Assembly: GCA_964036045.1 (NCBI GenBank)
Contig: OZ038384.1
Span: 61,043,355-61,107,354, forward strand
Length of the DNA stretch: 64,000 bases
From: Eutreptiella sp. 'Long Island Sound 2002'
Lineage: Eukaryota; Euglenozoa; Euglenophyceae; Eutreptiales; Eutreptiaceae
Direction of reading: 5' to 3'
Positions 54,276-64,000 of the stretch are shown here, one piece after another; position 1 is the stretch's first letter; each line of letters begins with the position of its first letter. A model generated the notes under the pieces. The model had not been told where the DNA came from. It was given only the letters and a program-made list of their open reading frames with translations, and did no database searches. The translations under genes were made by a program, and so were the position numbers.

Positions 54276-55650
54276 CGAAGATTGGCGGAGGCTCACGAGG
54301 AGAACGCATCCAGGGCCAGATCCGAGGCAACCGGCGGAGCCCAACCAGGGTCACCCATACGTCGACGTGGACGCGCAGGACCCCGGCAACCCACCCAGCC
54401 TACCCCCTCCGGACCCCGAGCACCCCCCCCTCACACCGACCACCTTCTGCGACCGCGACCTCCTCCGAGCAATTCTCCAAGGCAGGGCCCTGAGCACTCC
54501 CCTGGGCTGGTACCGCCTACAAGAGAGCTGGACCAAGCTCACCATCAAAGCCCTCCGGGACCTGACCACCCCAGGCAACGGCCTCCACGAGACCATCGTA
54601 GACCTCGTACTCTGGCGAGCCCGCCAACACGCTCAAGGCCAGCACGTCTGGATCCCCCCCATCAAGTGGGGCCAGGTGTACAGTCCTCGAGCGCGGGCAC
54701 TACTACGTAGTGGCTGCTACAGCTACGTCCCCCGGCCCGCAATGGCTCGTCAAGGGGACAGACACCATGCTCGCCCCAGGGACCGCCCCACCAGGGGCAG
54801 TTGGGGACCCCACCACCCCGCACAGGGTCCTTAGGGGCGTCCTCCAGCCGGGGGACAAACCCCCAGCCCGCGCCCTGGCCGGAAATCACCTGGGGGCAGA
54901 CGAGCTACCACCTGGGACTGGCCATGCTCTGCCTGGCCCAATGGATCCAGCGCCCCCAGCCATCCATGGGGACCGTGCCTAGGATTTGGGCCATCCCCAC
55001 CGCCCAGACACAAATCGAGGCAGGCCCAGACACGCAGAAGCACCCCCCCCCCCTAGACCGCAGCACTCCCTCACCTGCGGGTACCACGCCATCCACAGGG
55101 TCCTCTGCCGCGTGGGACTTACCCCAGAGCTAGCATACCCTCTTCCCACCACTGACCAAGAGGTGCACCAAATACGCAAGCTCGTCTGCGAAATCCTTGC
55201 CGCGCCCGCAGAAGACGGTAAGCTTCTCCTCCAAACCGCCCGGCCTACAACTGACCACACAAGCGCGCCGCTGCGAGCGGACACATGCCCCGACACAACA
55301 ACCCCCTCCCGCGCAATCTCCGCCCATGCCCCTCCCCCCTTGCTGCCCAGCCAGAGACCCACACACGCCCACCATCGCGCGCATCCCCGGGCCCTGCGAC
55401 ACGGGCCTCCCCCACTCGCCGAGACAACAGCACACGCCCACCACGGACCCACCCATCGGACACCCCTCACCACCCCCCACACTCCACAACCCGCACACAT
55501 CCACGGAGGGGAGCCCCACGCCCCACGGCACGCCCAGCCCGCCCAGTGGCCCGCACACGCCCCCCGCGCACACCTGAGAAAACCCATGCCCACCCCCCCG
55601 GCCCCCGACATGCCGGGCACTTCGGGATGGAGCTCGCACCTGCGCCTGGG
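54276..55650 (+). mobile_element. LINE-B: internal fragment of the LINE-C family, with Ulp1-like protease
   Basis: The plus strand here closely follows the minus strand of LINE-C (about 63.6-62.1 kb), with long identical runs, e.g. around the catalytic Cys. It encodes LLRAILQGRALSTPLGWYRL, HVWIPPIKWGQ, ERGHYYVVAATATS (His, ~54700), GTDTMLAPGTAPPG (Asp), TAQTQIEAGPD (Gln) and TCGYHAIHRVL (Cys codon ~55076), with frame changes. It lacks the 5' and 3' parts of the family, which is unusual for a LINE insertion. Exact borders and target duplication are unresolved (right border 55600-55680). Confidence 0.75.
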
Positions 55651-55656
55651 TGTCCT

Positions 55657-57256
55657 CACATAGCGGGCACCCGGGGTTCACAAATCTCTTGAATCTCCGC
55701 AATGCTCAACTCCAGGTCCGCTTGTTCCTCATCTTGCTCACCTTCGGCATCCTCGGCTTTGTCCATGTCCTCGACTTGTGCCATGCCTCTCATCCGGCCC
55801 GGTCCATATTTGTTCCCTGTCCGTTGAGGAGGCACTTGGGGCTTGGGTTGCGGGGCTTCTGGGATGGCATACGCAAGCCGCCGCATGACGTGCCCCTTCT
55901 TGATCGCCAATTTGTGGCGGGACATGAGGGGGTTCATCACGTAGACGATCATCTCGAGGTAGCTGAATTCCAGCCCAACTTTGGTCACCTCCTTGAAGGG
56001 TTCCTTGAGCAACCCATCCACCTTAATGGTCCCGATGACGTCCAGTAGCCAATCCTTCGCCTGCCGTTGCGTGATTCAATCGGGAACGCGGCGGCCAAAG
56101 GCTCAAACTTTCTGAACCCAATGGATAAACTCACATGGCGTGGGAGTTGGTGAAGACGGCGTGACGGTGTTGAAGGCCTCCAGAATTACTTGGTCATTTG
56201 CCTCCGTGAAGACTTCCTCCGTCACCTCTCTCAACAAATCTTGGTACCGGAATTGGTACCGATTCACCATTTTCTTCAGTGGGTTGGACTGGGAGGCGGG
56301 ACTAAGAGGAAGCAAGACAGCTCTTCCCATGGCATTCGTGGACCCATACATCCAATGGCGCTCCCAAGCACGAAACTCCAAAAACCACTTAATGGCAGTG
56401 GTCCCACTTCCATTCCACAGTGGGGCGATCGACATTACTTGAATGTCTCCCAAAGTTCGCGGGTCCATCACGGGGTTGCCAGCCTCCCACCGACCCCGAG
56501 AGGAATTAACCGCCGATTCCGTCCTTCAAATTGTGGCTCCTCCCAGTCGAATGGGGCGTCCAAAAGTCGTTCAGGGCAAACTTCATCAAACACCGTTGCC
56601 CGTAGAACTCCCGACAGCTTTTGTTTCGGAAGCCCGATACCATCTTTGAGAGATTCTTGTGGATTAAACAACTGAAACAGCATCTGTGACATAAACCAAC
56701 CATCGCCATCAGCCTTGAAGTAGCGGCGGTCCAACCCGGCGCAATGCTGCCAATCACCCCCCATGCCAGGCGGGGTGTGTCCCTCGTGGGTGCGGTTCCC
56801 ACGCCTTCCACCACGTGGGGCTCTACCTCGGAAACCTTATTCATCTGACCGCATGGATGACCAGTCATCCTCGGACGGGGGGAGTCCAAACCTTGGTAGG
56901 CTTCCCGCAACCTGTTTTTCCCGCGCAGGCACTGCAAAAACTCGGACTGGTGGTTTGTGCTTCGGTGTGGAGATCCCGATGGGATTCACCGATGGTGTGC
57001 CCGCATACTTCAACAATTGATATTTGTTCTCCAAAGACTCCAATTGTCTTTGTAATTCACCAATGACATGAGAATCCGGCCGCATCCCTTCGGGTGGACC
57101 GCCATAGGGTCGGGTCCGGATCTCCTCCCTGAGCGCATGTACCTCATGCTCACTTTGTTCCAACCGGGTCATGAGCAATCGCTCCTGTAACTCCAGGGCC
57201 TCAACCTTGGCCAAAGTAGGTAGGTAGGTGCACTCGGTCGTGGAGAGGCGCCCCAT
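55657..57256 (-). pseudogene. Gypsy-B Gag
   Basis: ATG at 57256. A coiled-coil N-terminus (LEALELQERLLMTRLEQSEH-type heptads) leads to a capsid-like region in pieces: FKADGDGWFMSQMLFQLFNP, DIQVMSIAPLWNGSGTTAIK, WFLEFRAWERHWMYGSTNA, YQFRYQDLLREVTEEVFTEA and YLEMIVYVMNPLMSRHKLAI, then an acidic tail (EDAEGEQDEEQADLELS). Three frames are used, so there are at least two shifts. The expected zinc knuckle is absent or lost at the LINE-B junction. Confidence 0.7.
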
Positions 57257-57750
57257 GGTTCCCCCTGGCGTCGCCCCTGTGACAAACAGGAAGAGGCTCC
57301 GCGCGTGAAGAGGGGAGGCGGCTTACATCCCGCTAGACCTGACTGTTGGCCCCCAACAAAGGGGACCCGGGCAACACCGGGAGGGCTGATCGCCGCCGGC
57401 GTGAGGTGCTTGTCTCGCCGAGAGGGTGTGCCCCCGTGCTTGCGCACGTCCCCTCCTTTGGGCGGAACCCTAGAGGTTCACCGGACTTCCTGGCGTATCC
57501 CGTTCCAAAGGCATGCATGCACGTTCTTGGTACTAGGGTTCCGAGGCGCTTGGGTGTCGCACGCTCCGCCTCGAGTCCCAAAGCAGCGCAGGCCTTAGGA
57601 TGCAGCCTTACCCCCGGTCTCCGGATCTCGTCTGGCCGGGTCACCTGCATGGCACGGGCTGCCTCAGTGCCCGGGCTGTGGGCACTGGGTTTCCTACTCT
57701 TGTGCGGCGTTTGTGTTTGGGTCCGGGTTGCGGTTGGGTGTGGGTTTTGT
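57257..57750 (-). other. Gypsy-B 5' region / LINE-C 3' junction
   Basis: No convincing gene. It should hold the Gypsy-B leader and possibly its 5' LTR, and the 3' end of LINE-C. I could not place the border: no target duplication, LTR end or primer-binding site is clear. Confidence 0.35.
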
Positions 57751-59645
57751 TAACCCCGCCAGTGCTGGCTGGGGTCTTGGGTGGGTGTGTTTGGGCACGG
57801 TTTGTGGTGTTGTCCCTCTTTTGCCGGCTTTTTGTAGTGTTCGTGGTTGGGCTTAGGTTTCAACCTGCGTATGGGACATGTGTGGTTGCGTGCGCGCTCC
57901 GCTTGCCCGCCGCCATTTCCGGTTCCGGTGTGCGGTGTGGGCGTGCGTGCTGGGCCTGGGTCTCGGCTGTGCCCCGCCCTTCTTGGCTGGGTTGTTGGGG
58001 CGTGGTTTTTTGGGCTTTTTCCTTTTCTTTCTTCGTTTGGCTTTGTGGTGTCGGTTGCTGGCTGTCCCTGTCCCGGGCCTTGTGGCCCCTGTCCCCCCAT
58101 CCCCTTTCTTTCGGGCTGGGCTGCTGGGACTTTTTTTTTTTGTGGTGGGTGTCTGCATGTTTTGGTGTCCCTTTTCCTGGTGGGCCGCTGTTCCTGGCTT
58201 GGTGTTGCCGGTTTTGGCTTGGTGGTCCCTCTGTGCCTCTTTGGGGGTCCTGTCTTCGGTGCCTTCTGGGTGGGGGGTTTGGCCGCCTCTTGTGGTGTTG
58301 GTGGGCGGTTTGGTGGCTGTGGGCTGTTTTCGCCCCCCCCCCCCTGTTTTTTGTTTTTTTTTTTGGGGGGGGGGGCTACCTGTTCCTCCCTCTGCCTTCC
58401 CTGGGCTGGCGCACGCACTGGCCCGCATTCAGTGTGGTCTTCCGGGCTGCTGTTGGCGGTTGCGTTCTGATTGGCCCTGTTCCGGCCCCATGGGTCGGGT
58501 GGGCTATGTACACGTTTGGCTCGGCGCCCCTTCCTGCCGGGTCAGGTCCTGGCTCTGCCGGCTGGGCGGCTGCGCCAGGCAGCTGCGTGTGGCTCTGGGT
58601 TAGGGGGCTGGGGTTGTTCGTGTCCTTTCTTCTCTGCAGTGCCGGTTTTAACCTTCTGGCTGGTTCGCCAGAGTTGTTGCCGGGCGCGCGGTGGCCCCGC
58701 GTGTGGCCTGCGGTGCCGGTGTGTGGCGTGCTGGTGCGGCGCCTTCCTTCGGTTAGTCCTTCAGGTTAGGGTCAGTCGTGCCGTGTTGTGCCGCTCTGTG
58801 CCGCGTCGCCTCGCGTCGTGGAGTGGCGCGTTGCACTGTGGCGCGCTGTGGTGCGGTGTGCCGTGGTCTCGCGTTGTGCCGTGGTGCGTCAGTGGAGGTC
58901 AGCCTGGCCTGTGTAGTGGTGTGGCGTGCGGGCCGGAATGTAGCTGGCTGGTGGCTGGGGGGTGCGGTTAGGCGTTGGTGTCTCGCTGGGTCCATGCTGT
59001 GGGGGCCTGGGCGTGCCGCTCGGGCTTGTGGGTTGGGTAGGTGTCCGTGGGGTTGCCCTCCCTGGGGGCCTGTGCTTTGGTCCCGTGTCCTCTGGGGGTC
59101 CAGGTCCCTAGCCCTGGTCGCTGTGGCCGTGCTTTCATCCTCCTCCGGTGCCTGTGAGGTGGCCCTTGTGGCGGCCGCGGTCGTCGCCTGGCAGTGAGGG
59201 GGTGGTGGTGCGCTGTGCGGCGGCGTTCCCTGAGGCTTCCTTAGTGGGTGTGGCTCGTTGTCCCCGTGTAGGTGTGCCCTCCATCCCCCGTGTGGTTTCC
59301 GGTGGCTGGTGGGTGTGCGCTGGTGTGATCGGTATGGCGTCCGATGTTTGCTTCGGCGGTGCGTGTTGGGGGGTTCGCCCCCGGGAGTCGTGCGGCGTTC
59401 GGTGGGGGTGGGGCGGCGCTGGTCCCTCCGTCGTGGTATGCCTTTCCAGGGTTTGGGTCGTGGCGTTTGCCGTGGTGCCCTTTTCCTCCGTGCCTCGGTC
59501 CCCGCTCCTGCCCCTTCCTGGTTCTTGGGTGGTTTCCTGCCCCCATGTGGTGTCTCTTCCGGCGCCCTGTCCCTATGGGTGCCTGCCCTCACTTGGGGCC
59601 CCTCCGTGCCCTCTTGCCTGAGTGCCCCTTGCTGTCCCTTGCCCT
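57751..59645 (-). other. LINE-C 3' region
   Basis: About 1.9 kb after the last LINE-C coding domain. Long frames exist on both strands but are products of base bias. A C run, then an A-rich run, then a G run at 58339-58375 (read on the minus strand) parallels the LINE-A homopolymer block at 14.33-14.43 kb. Confidence 0.5.
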
Positions 59646-61145
59646 CTACTTGCCCTTGTCCTTCCCCTTCCTGGTGTGGTGGTGGCGGGGTGGGGAGGGG
59701 GCGCTGATGGCCCAGGCCTGGGGGTGGTTGGCCCCGAGCCATTGGCGGAGGGCTTGGGGGCTGTAGGGGGGGCAGAGACCCTGGACCGCATCGCGGAGGA
59801 GGGCCTCCCATGCCGCTTGCGGCATGATTGTCTCCGGGGCGGCCTCGTTGGGGTCGGCGGGGGTGCGGGTGCCCATCTCCTCGAAGGTGTGCACCATGTG
59901 CACCCCATCTTGCCCTCCCGCTCCCCCAGCCAACTTCACCCAGCGGCAGAGCTCCTGCAAAGCGGGGGCAGACCACCAGGCGAGGTGGGCGGGGCCCTGG
60001 GGGGGGGAGGGGTCTGTGCCTGGGGTCCTGGAGCGGCGGGCGGAGGACGTGGACCTGTGGTGGTGGTGGGGGTGGCGATGCCTGGGGGAGCGGGAGCGGC
60101 GGTGGCGGAGGCTGGGGGTGGAGGTCGGGTATGGGCGGAGGGGGGAACGGGAGGGGGAGGTGGACATGGGGCGGCGGTGCCGCGCTTGATGGCGCCTGGG
60201 GGAGCGGGAGTGGAGGTGGCGGGGGCTGGGGGTGGTGGATGGGTATGGGCGGCGGGGGGAACGGGGAGCCTGGCGGGGTCTGTAGGGGGCGGGGGAGGTG
60301 GACGTGGGTCGGCGGTGGCGTGCCTGGCAGCGCCGGGGGGAGCGGGAGCGGTGGTGGCTGGGGCTGGGGATGGGGGTCGTGTACGGCCAGAGGGGGGAGG
60401 GGGAGGTGGATATGGGGCGGCGGTGGCGCTCGTAGTGGCGCCCGGGGGAGCGGGAGCGGCGGGAGCAGGGTCCTCGGGGGTCGTGGTGGCACCTGGGGGA
60501 GCGGGAACGGCGCGAGTGGGTGGTTGAGGCGCGATGGCGGTGTGGGGAGTGTGGGCGCCGGGGGCGAGTGTGCCGTGCGGGGAGGGGGAGCGGGAGCGCC
60601 GCCTTTGCGGGACCGGGCCTCATCGCTCGAGTCGCGCCAGTCAGGAGGCGTTGGCGGGTCCTGGGGGGCCTCGCGTGGTGCTGCCCCGTACTGGGGGGGG
60701 GGGGAGGTCCCCCGTCGTCCATGGATCCGCCACGTAGGGGTATGGTGGCGGCAGCGACTGGTGGTATGGGTCCAGTGACTGTCCCTGGTGGGGTTGGGCC
60801 CGGGGGGCCCCTTCGGCGTGGACGTGGTGGCCGGAGGGATACGGTTCCTGGTATGCGGGGGGTGGCTGGTACGGGGGGGAGTGGCCCCTGGCGGTAGGTG
60901 GGGTACGCGGGTGGAGCACTCGGTGGCTGCCATCCCATTCGCTGGTGCTGTTCGTGCACGGGGGGTTGTGGCCCGGCGGCATAGGGTGGTGGGCAGTGGT
61001 AGTGGTGGGGGTGGTGTTGGTGGTGGTGGCGGTGGGGCCGCTGGTGGTGGTGGCGTTGGTAGTGATGGGGTTGGTGTTGCGGGTATGGCCCTTGGACCCC
61101 TTGTGGGTATTCCGGTTCTCCTTGTGGGGGTGGGGGGTCGGGCAT
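59646..61145 (-). CDS. LINE-C second frame, Arg-Ser-rich region and conserved C-terminal domain
   Basis: 499 codons. His/Pro tract, then at least six units of the type SRRSRSPRRHxxRHRRPxST, an RS-domain-like sequence as in SR splicing proteins, then a folded-looking end: LQELCRWVKLAGGAGG, HTFEEMGTRTP, ETIMPQAAWEALLRDAVQG, and a KGKDKGK tail. MPQAAWEALLRDA aligns with LINE-A MPQAAWEAMLADA. The RS tract could bind RNA or proteins; that is inference. It starts after frame changes and has no proven own start. Confidence 0.5.
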   Translation of the reverse strand: MPDPPPPQGEPEYPQGVQGPYPQHQPHHYQRHHHQRPHRHHHQHHPHHYHCPPPYAAGPQPPVHEQHQRMGWQPPSAPPAYPTYRQGPLPPVPATPRIPGTVSLRPPRPRRRGPPGPTPPGTVTGPIPPVAAATIPLRGGSMDDGGPPPPPSTGQHHARPPRTRQRLLTGATRAMRPGPAKAALPLPLPARHTRPRRPHSPHRHRASTTHSRRSRSPRCHHDPRGPCSRRSRSPGRHYERHRRPISTSPSPLWPYTTPIPSPSHHRSRSPRRCQARHRRPTSTSPAPYRPRQAPRSPRRPYPSTTPSPRHLHSRSPRRHQARHRRPMSTSPSRSPLRPYPTSTPSLRHRRSRSPRHRHPHHHHRSTSSARRSRTPGTDPSPPQGPAHLAWWSAPALQELCRWVKLAGGAGGQDGVHMVHTFEEMGTRTPADPNEAAPETIMPQAAWEALLRDAVQGLCPPYSPQALRQWLGANHPQAWAISAPSPPRHHHTRKGKDKGK

Positions 61146-61432
61146 CGTGCGCAGCCCCCTGGGGCTGCACTATGTGGTGGGCAGCGGGGGCGGGTCGGGG
61201 GCCGGGCTTGACGGTGACGGTGGTCGAGGGGTCCCACGTCCCTGGGTTGGTTTGGCCGGCAGTAGTGGTGGTTTGTGGGGGATGGATGACGGGGCACTTG
61301 GTGACGGGGATGTTGACGAGGGTCTGGACGGGGTCCTGTTGGGTGGCCGCCTCTGCGGTGGTGGCGGCTGCCGGTGGGAGGGGGGCGTGGGTTGTGGTGC
61401 GTGAGGGGTCCTGGCTTGGGTGAGGGTTTGAG

Positions 61433-62305
61433 TTAGGGCGGTGTCGGTTGGGTTTGTGTCGTTGCGTTTGTGGTGTTGTGTGTGCTCCCTTGGGCGCCGG
61501 TTTGAGTTTGGGGTCGGGTTTGGGGTTGCGGTCCGGTTCCAGGTTGAGGAGGACCTCTATCCGGAGGTGTGAGGGCGCCGATGTCGGGTCGGGGGTCTTC
61601 CCGGTGCGGTGCCGGGGTGCCTGAGTCGCCTGTGTGGGGGTCGGGGGGTCGGTGCGTGCGGTTACGGCTTTGGCTTTTGCCGTGGCCTTGAGGATGAGGG
61701 CAGGGCGGGAGGCAGGGGTCGGAGGATGAGGTGGAGGAGGTGGATGAGGCTGAGGATGAGGAGGAGGTGGTGGACGCGGGTTGGGCTGTGATGCGGGCGG
61801 GCTTGTGGGTGGCGGCTTCTGCTGCGGCCACGGCGGGGAGGATAGAGTGCATGCCCTCGGGCTGTAGGTTGGGGGCGGGCGGCTGGGGGGGCCCGGTCGT
61901 GACTTGGTGGCCCGGCAGGCCGATCTGGTCGGCAGCGGCGGGGGAGGGAGGCGCGGGGCTGTGGCCTTCTCCTTCCGGGCTTGGCTGGGCCGGGGTCCTG
62001 CAATGTGTGAGGTTGTGTGGGTTGGCGTCCGCGGGGGGGAACAGTTCGCGTGGGCTGCATTCAGGGGCCGGGGGGGCTGGGCCTGGGTCTTCTGGGGTGT
62101 GTGCGAGGGGCGTGGGCGGGCCACTGGGTGGGGTGGGCGTGCCGCGGGGCGCGGGGCTCCTCTTGGCGGGTGTGTGCGGGTTGTCGAGTGTGGGGGGTGG
62201 TGAGGGGTGTCCGGCGGGTGGGTGTGTTGCGGGCGTGTGCTGGTGTTCGGACGGGTGGGGGAGGCCCGTGTCGCGGGGCCCGGGGGTGCGCGCGATGGTG
62301 GGCAT
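61433..62305 (-). pseudogene. LINE-C second frame, Pro/Ser-rich middle
   Basis: Open 290 codons, low complexity: Thr/Pro/His first, then ILPAVAAAEAATHKPARITA and a Ser tract (STTSSSSSASSTSSTSSS), matching in order the Ser/Thr and Lys/Pro/Ala tracts of LINE-A near 11.95-12.2 kb. No catalytic motif. Other frames here are also open because of base composition; this one is preferred for its less biased residues. Confidence 0.4.
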
Positions 62306-62320
62306 GTGTGGGTCTCTGGG

Positions 62321-63979
62321 TCAGCAGCGAGAGGGGAGGGGCATGGGCGGGAATTGTGCGGTGGGGTGTGTTGTGTCGGTGTATGTGTCCGCTCGCCGCG
62401 GCGTGCTTGCGTGGCCAGTTGTAGGCCGGGCGGTTTGGAGGAGAAGCTTGCCGTCTTCTGCTGCCGCGGCAAGGATTTCGCAGACGAGCTTGCGTATCTG
62501 GCCGACCTCTTGGTCAGTGGTGGGAAGGGGATATGCTAGCGTTGGGCTAAGTCCCACGCGGCTGAGGACCCTGTGGATGGCGTGGTACCCGCAGGTGAGG
62601 GATTGCTGCGGTCTGGGGGGGGGGGTTTGGCCGCGTGTCCGGGCTCGCCTCGATTTGTGTGTGGGCGGTCGGGATGGCCCAAATCCAGGGCACGGTCCCC
62701 GTGGGTGGCCAGCGGCGCTGGATCCAGTGGGTCAGGCAGAGCATGGCCAGTCCCAGGTGGTAGCCCGCCTTCCCTGAGGTGATTAGGGCCAGGGCGCGGG
62801 CTGGGGGCTTGTACCCTGGCTGGAGGACGCCCCTGAGGACCCTGTGCTGGGTGGTGGGGTCCCCTACTGCCCCTGGTGGGGCGGTCCCTGGGGCGAGCAT
62901 GGTGTCTACCCCTTTGACGAGCCGTTGCGGGCCGGGGGACGTAGCCGTAGCGGCTATCACGTAGTAGTGCCCGCGCTCGAGGACTGTAACCCAGACCTCC
63001 GGCGGGGGGTGGTCACTGTCTGTAGGTGCGGGGGGGAGGTCGTCGTCTGGGGTCCGGAGGCTGGCGGCGCGGAGGGCGGTGTCGCGGGTTGGTGCGGTGG
63101 CCTGTTCCCACTGCTCCGGGCGGTTCGGGTCCGCTGGGTGGTCCTTCTCCGCTGGGGCCCATCGTAGGCGTACGGTCCCTCGACGCATGACGTTGATGTC
63201 GGTGTCCTGTGTCAGGGACTGGCCCCACTCAACGGGAGGGATCCAGACGTGCTGGCCCGGGCTGTGTTTGCGGGCTCGCCAGAGTACGAGGACTACGATG
63301 GCGTCGTGGAGGCCGTTGCCTGGGGTGGTCAGGTCCCGGAGGGCTTTGAAGTTGAGCTTGGTCGAGTCCTCTTGTAGGCGGTAGCAGCCCAGGGGGGTGG
63401 TCGGGGCCCTGCCTTGGAGGATTGCTCGGAGGAGGTCGGGGTCGCGGATGGCCGCCGGTGTGAGGGAGGGGTGCCCCGGGTCCGAAGAGGTGGGCTGGAT
63501 GGGTTGCCGGGGTCTTGCGCGTCTACGTCGACGTCGGCTGGCCCTGGTTGGGCTCGGCCGCGCTAGGTGGTGCCGGGTGGCTTCTTGGGTGAGGGATGGG
63601 CTTCGGGGCCCTGTGGTGGTGCTTTGGAGGCCTGCGGATGGGGATGGGGGGCGCGTGCGAGGTGCGGAGTGGGTTGTTGGACGTCTGGGTCATGCACGGC
63701 ATAATAATGGATGAGACACTGCATGTGTTCCCTGGCGATGGGGTCGGTGAGTTGCTCCGCGTGTGTTAACAGGAGGTGTTTGCGGTGTACCATTTGGGCC
63801 GCTGTTCTGCGGACTGCTTCTAGCTGGAGGTGCGCTGCTGCCTCCATGGGGCTTTCCGTGTGTTTGTGAGGTGTCGGTGCTGGGCCTGTGTCACCGCCCC
63901 TCTCATGGTGGCTTCTTTGACCAGGGGATCCCGGAAGAGGTGTTCGGTGGCCTGGTGTGCGTGGCTGTGGGTTGGTCAT
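62321..63979 (-). pseudogene. LINE-C second frame, N-terminal part with Ulp1-like protease
   Basis: 63979-63563 gives a helical segment (HLQLEAVRRTAAQMVHRKHL). In shifted frames follow LLRAILQGRAPTTPLGCYRL, HVWIPPVEWGQ, ERGHYYVIAATATS (His, ~62960), GVDTMLAPGTAPPG (Asp), TAHTQIEASPD (Gln) and TCGYHAIHRVLSRVG (Cys codon ~62599), then KLVCEILAAAAEDGKLLLQ. The shift before the Cys lies at the G run 62617-62627 (C run on the coding strand) and may be a sequencing error. H-D-Q-C order suggests a Ulp1/C48-type cysteine peptidase. Confidence 0.55.
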
Positions 63980-64000
63980 CCTTCGTGTTGTCGTAGGGTT

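Larger units (their letters stand above)
50286..57256 (-). mobile_element. Gypsy-B: Ty3/gypsy chromovirus with LINE-B inside
   Basis: Read on the minus strand: gag (57256-55657), LINE-B insertion (about 55650-54276), methyltransferase-like domain (54274-53950), linker, RT (53340-52500), RNase H (to ~52050), integrase (51640-50880), GPY/F and chromodomain (to 50286). Frameshifts and stops (TAG near 53341 and at 50524-50526) and a mutated RT active site show it is inactive. The 5' side meets LINE-C near 57.7 kb. Confidence 0.85.
57751..64000 (-). mobile_element. LINE-C: C-rich LINE, downstream part (5' part beyond the window)
   Basis: Minus-strand coding, C-rich on that strand like LINE-A. It has a Ulp1-like protease, a Pro/Ser-rich tract, an Arg-Ser-rich region, the same C-terminal domain as LINE-A and a long 3' region with a homopolymer block (58339-58375). 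Its RT-RNase H, if arranged as in LINE-A, would lie right of the window. Same family as LINE-B, more distant from LINE-A. Confidence 0.75.

Noticed and set aside
57600-58769. Plus-strand 389-codon Trp/Cys/Phe-rich frame resembling a membrane protein
   Set aside because: It is the complement of the C-rich LINE-C 3' region; the apparent hydrophobicity comes from G/T-rich codons, and it runs through a homopolymer block.
58753-62472. 1,239-codon minus-strand frame
   Set aside because: Low-complexity Pro/Arg product out of frame with the RS repeats and the conserved C-terminal domain; explained by the same base bias.

Overview
This window is eukaryotic nuclear DNA made almost wholly of transposable elements nested in one another. 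No ordinary host gene, rRNA or tRNA could be recognised. Three Ty3/gypsy retroelements with chromodomains, non-LTR elements with RNase H, and DNA-transposon genes with in-frame GT-AG introns suggest an alga or another lineage with large algal-type mobile elements (green alga, charophyte or dinoflagellate). The species cannot be fixed from the sequence. The element names below are mine.

Layout. (1) Gypsy-A (+, 3-28087) is an old chromodomain Ty3/gypsy element that lacks its 5' end. It is split by DNA transposon T1 (1217-15905) and by LINE-L (17261-25878). T1 is itself split by LINE-A (3938-15218). Removing LINE-A and LINE-L at their 14-bp and 16-bp target-site duplications, and T1 at its inverted repeats, restores the reading frame each time, so the order of insertion is well supported. 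(2) 28088-29396 is non-coding. (3) Gypsy-C (+, 29397-45650) carries gag, protease, RT/RNase H, integrase and a chromodomain. It is interrupted between gag and protease by DNA transposon T2 (about 33.4-39.95 kb). (4) 45651-50285 has no convincing gene. (5) Gypsy-B (-, 57256-50286) is a third chromodomain element, with an internal LINE fragment (LINE-B) inserted. (6) LINE-C (-, about 57.7 kb to the window end) is the downstream part of a C-rich LINE related to LINE-A and of the same family as LINE-B.

What stands out. T1 and T2 share almost no nucleotide sequence but have the same plan. Each has a ~560-aa DDE-type transposase of a superfamily I cannot name, a second gene whose C-terminal part looks like a 2-oxoglutarate/Fe(II) dioxygenase (TET/JBP-like in T1, phytanoyl-hydroxylase-like in T2), and clusters of an element-specific palindrome (GGTT-N-AACC in T1, TTGGCGCGCCAA or TTGGCGCGCGCCAA in T2) in introns, between genes and near the ends. 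All three gypsy elements carry an extra domain between protease and RT that looks like a degraded Dam-type N6-adenine methyltransferase. The C-rich LINEs carry, downstream of RT-RNase H, a long second reading frame with a Ulp1-like cysteine protease, low-complexity tracts and a conserved C-terminal domain.

Limits. Many frames break at long G or C runs, so some breaks may be assembly errors. LTRs could not be paired by eye. Fold assignments rest on motif reading, not on profile searches.
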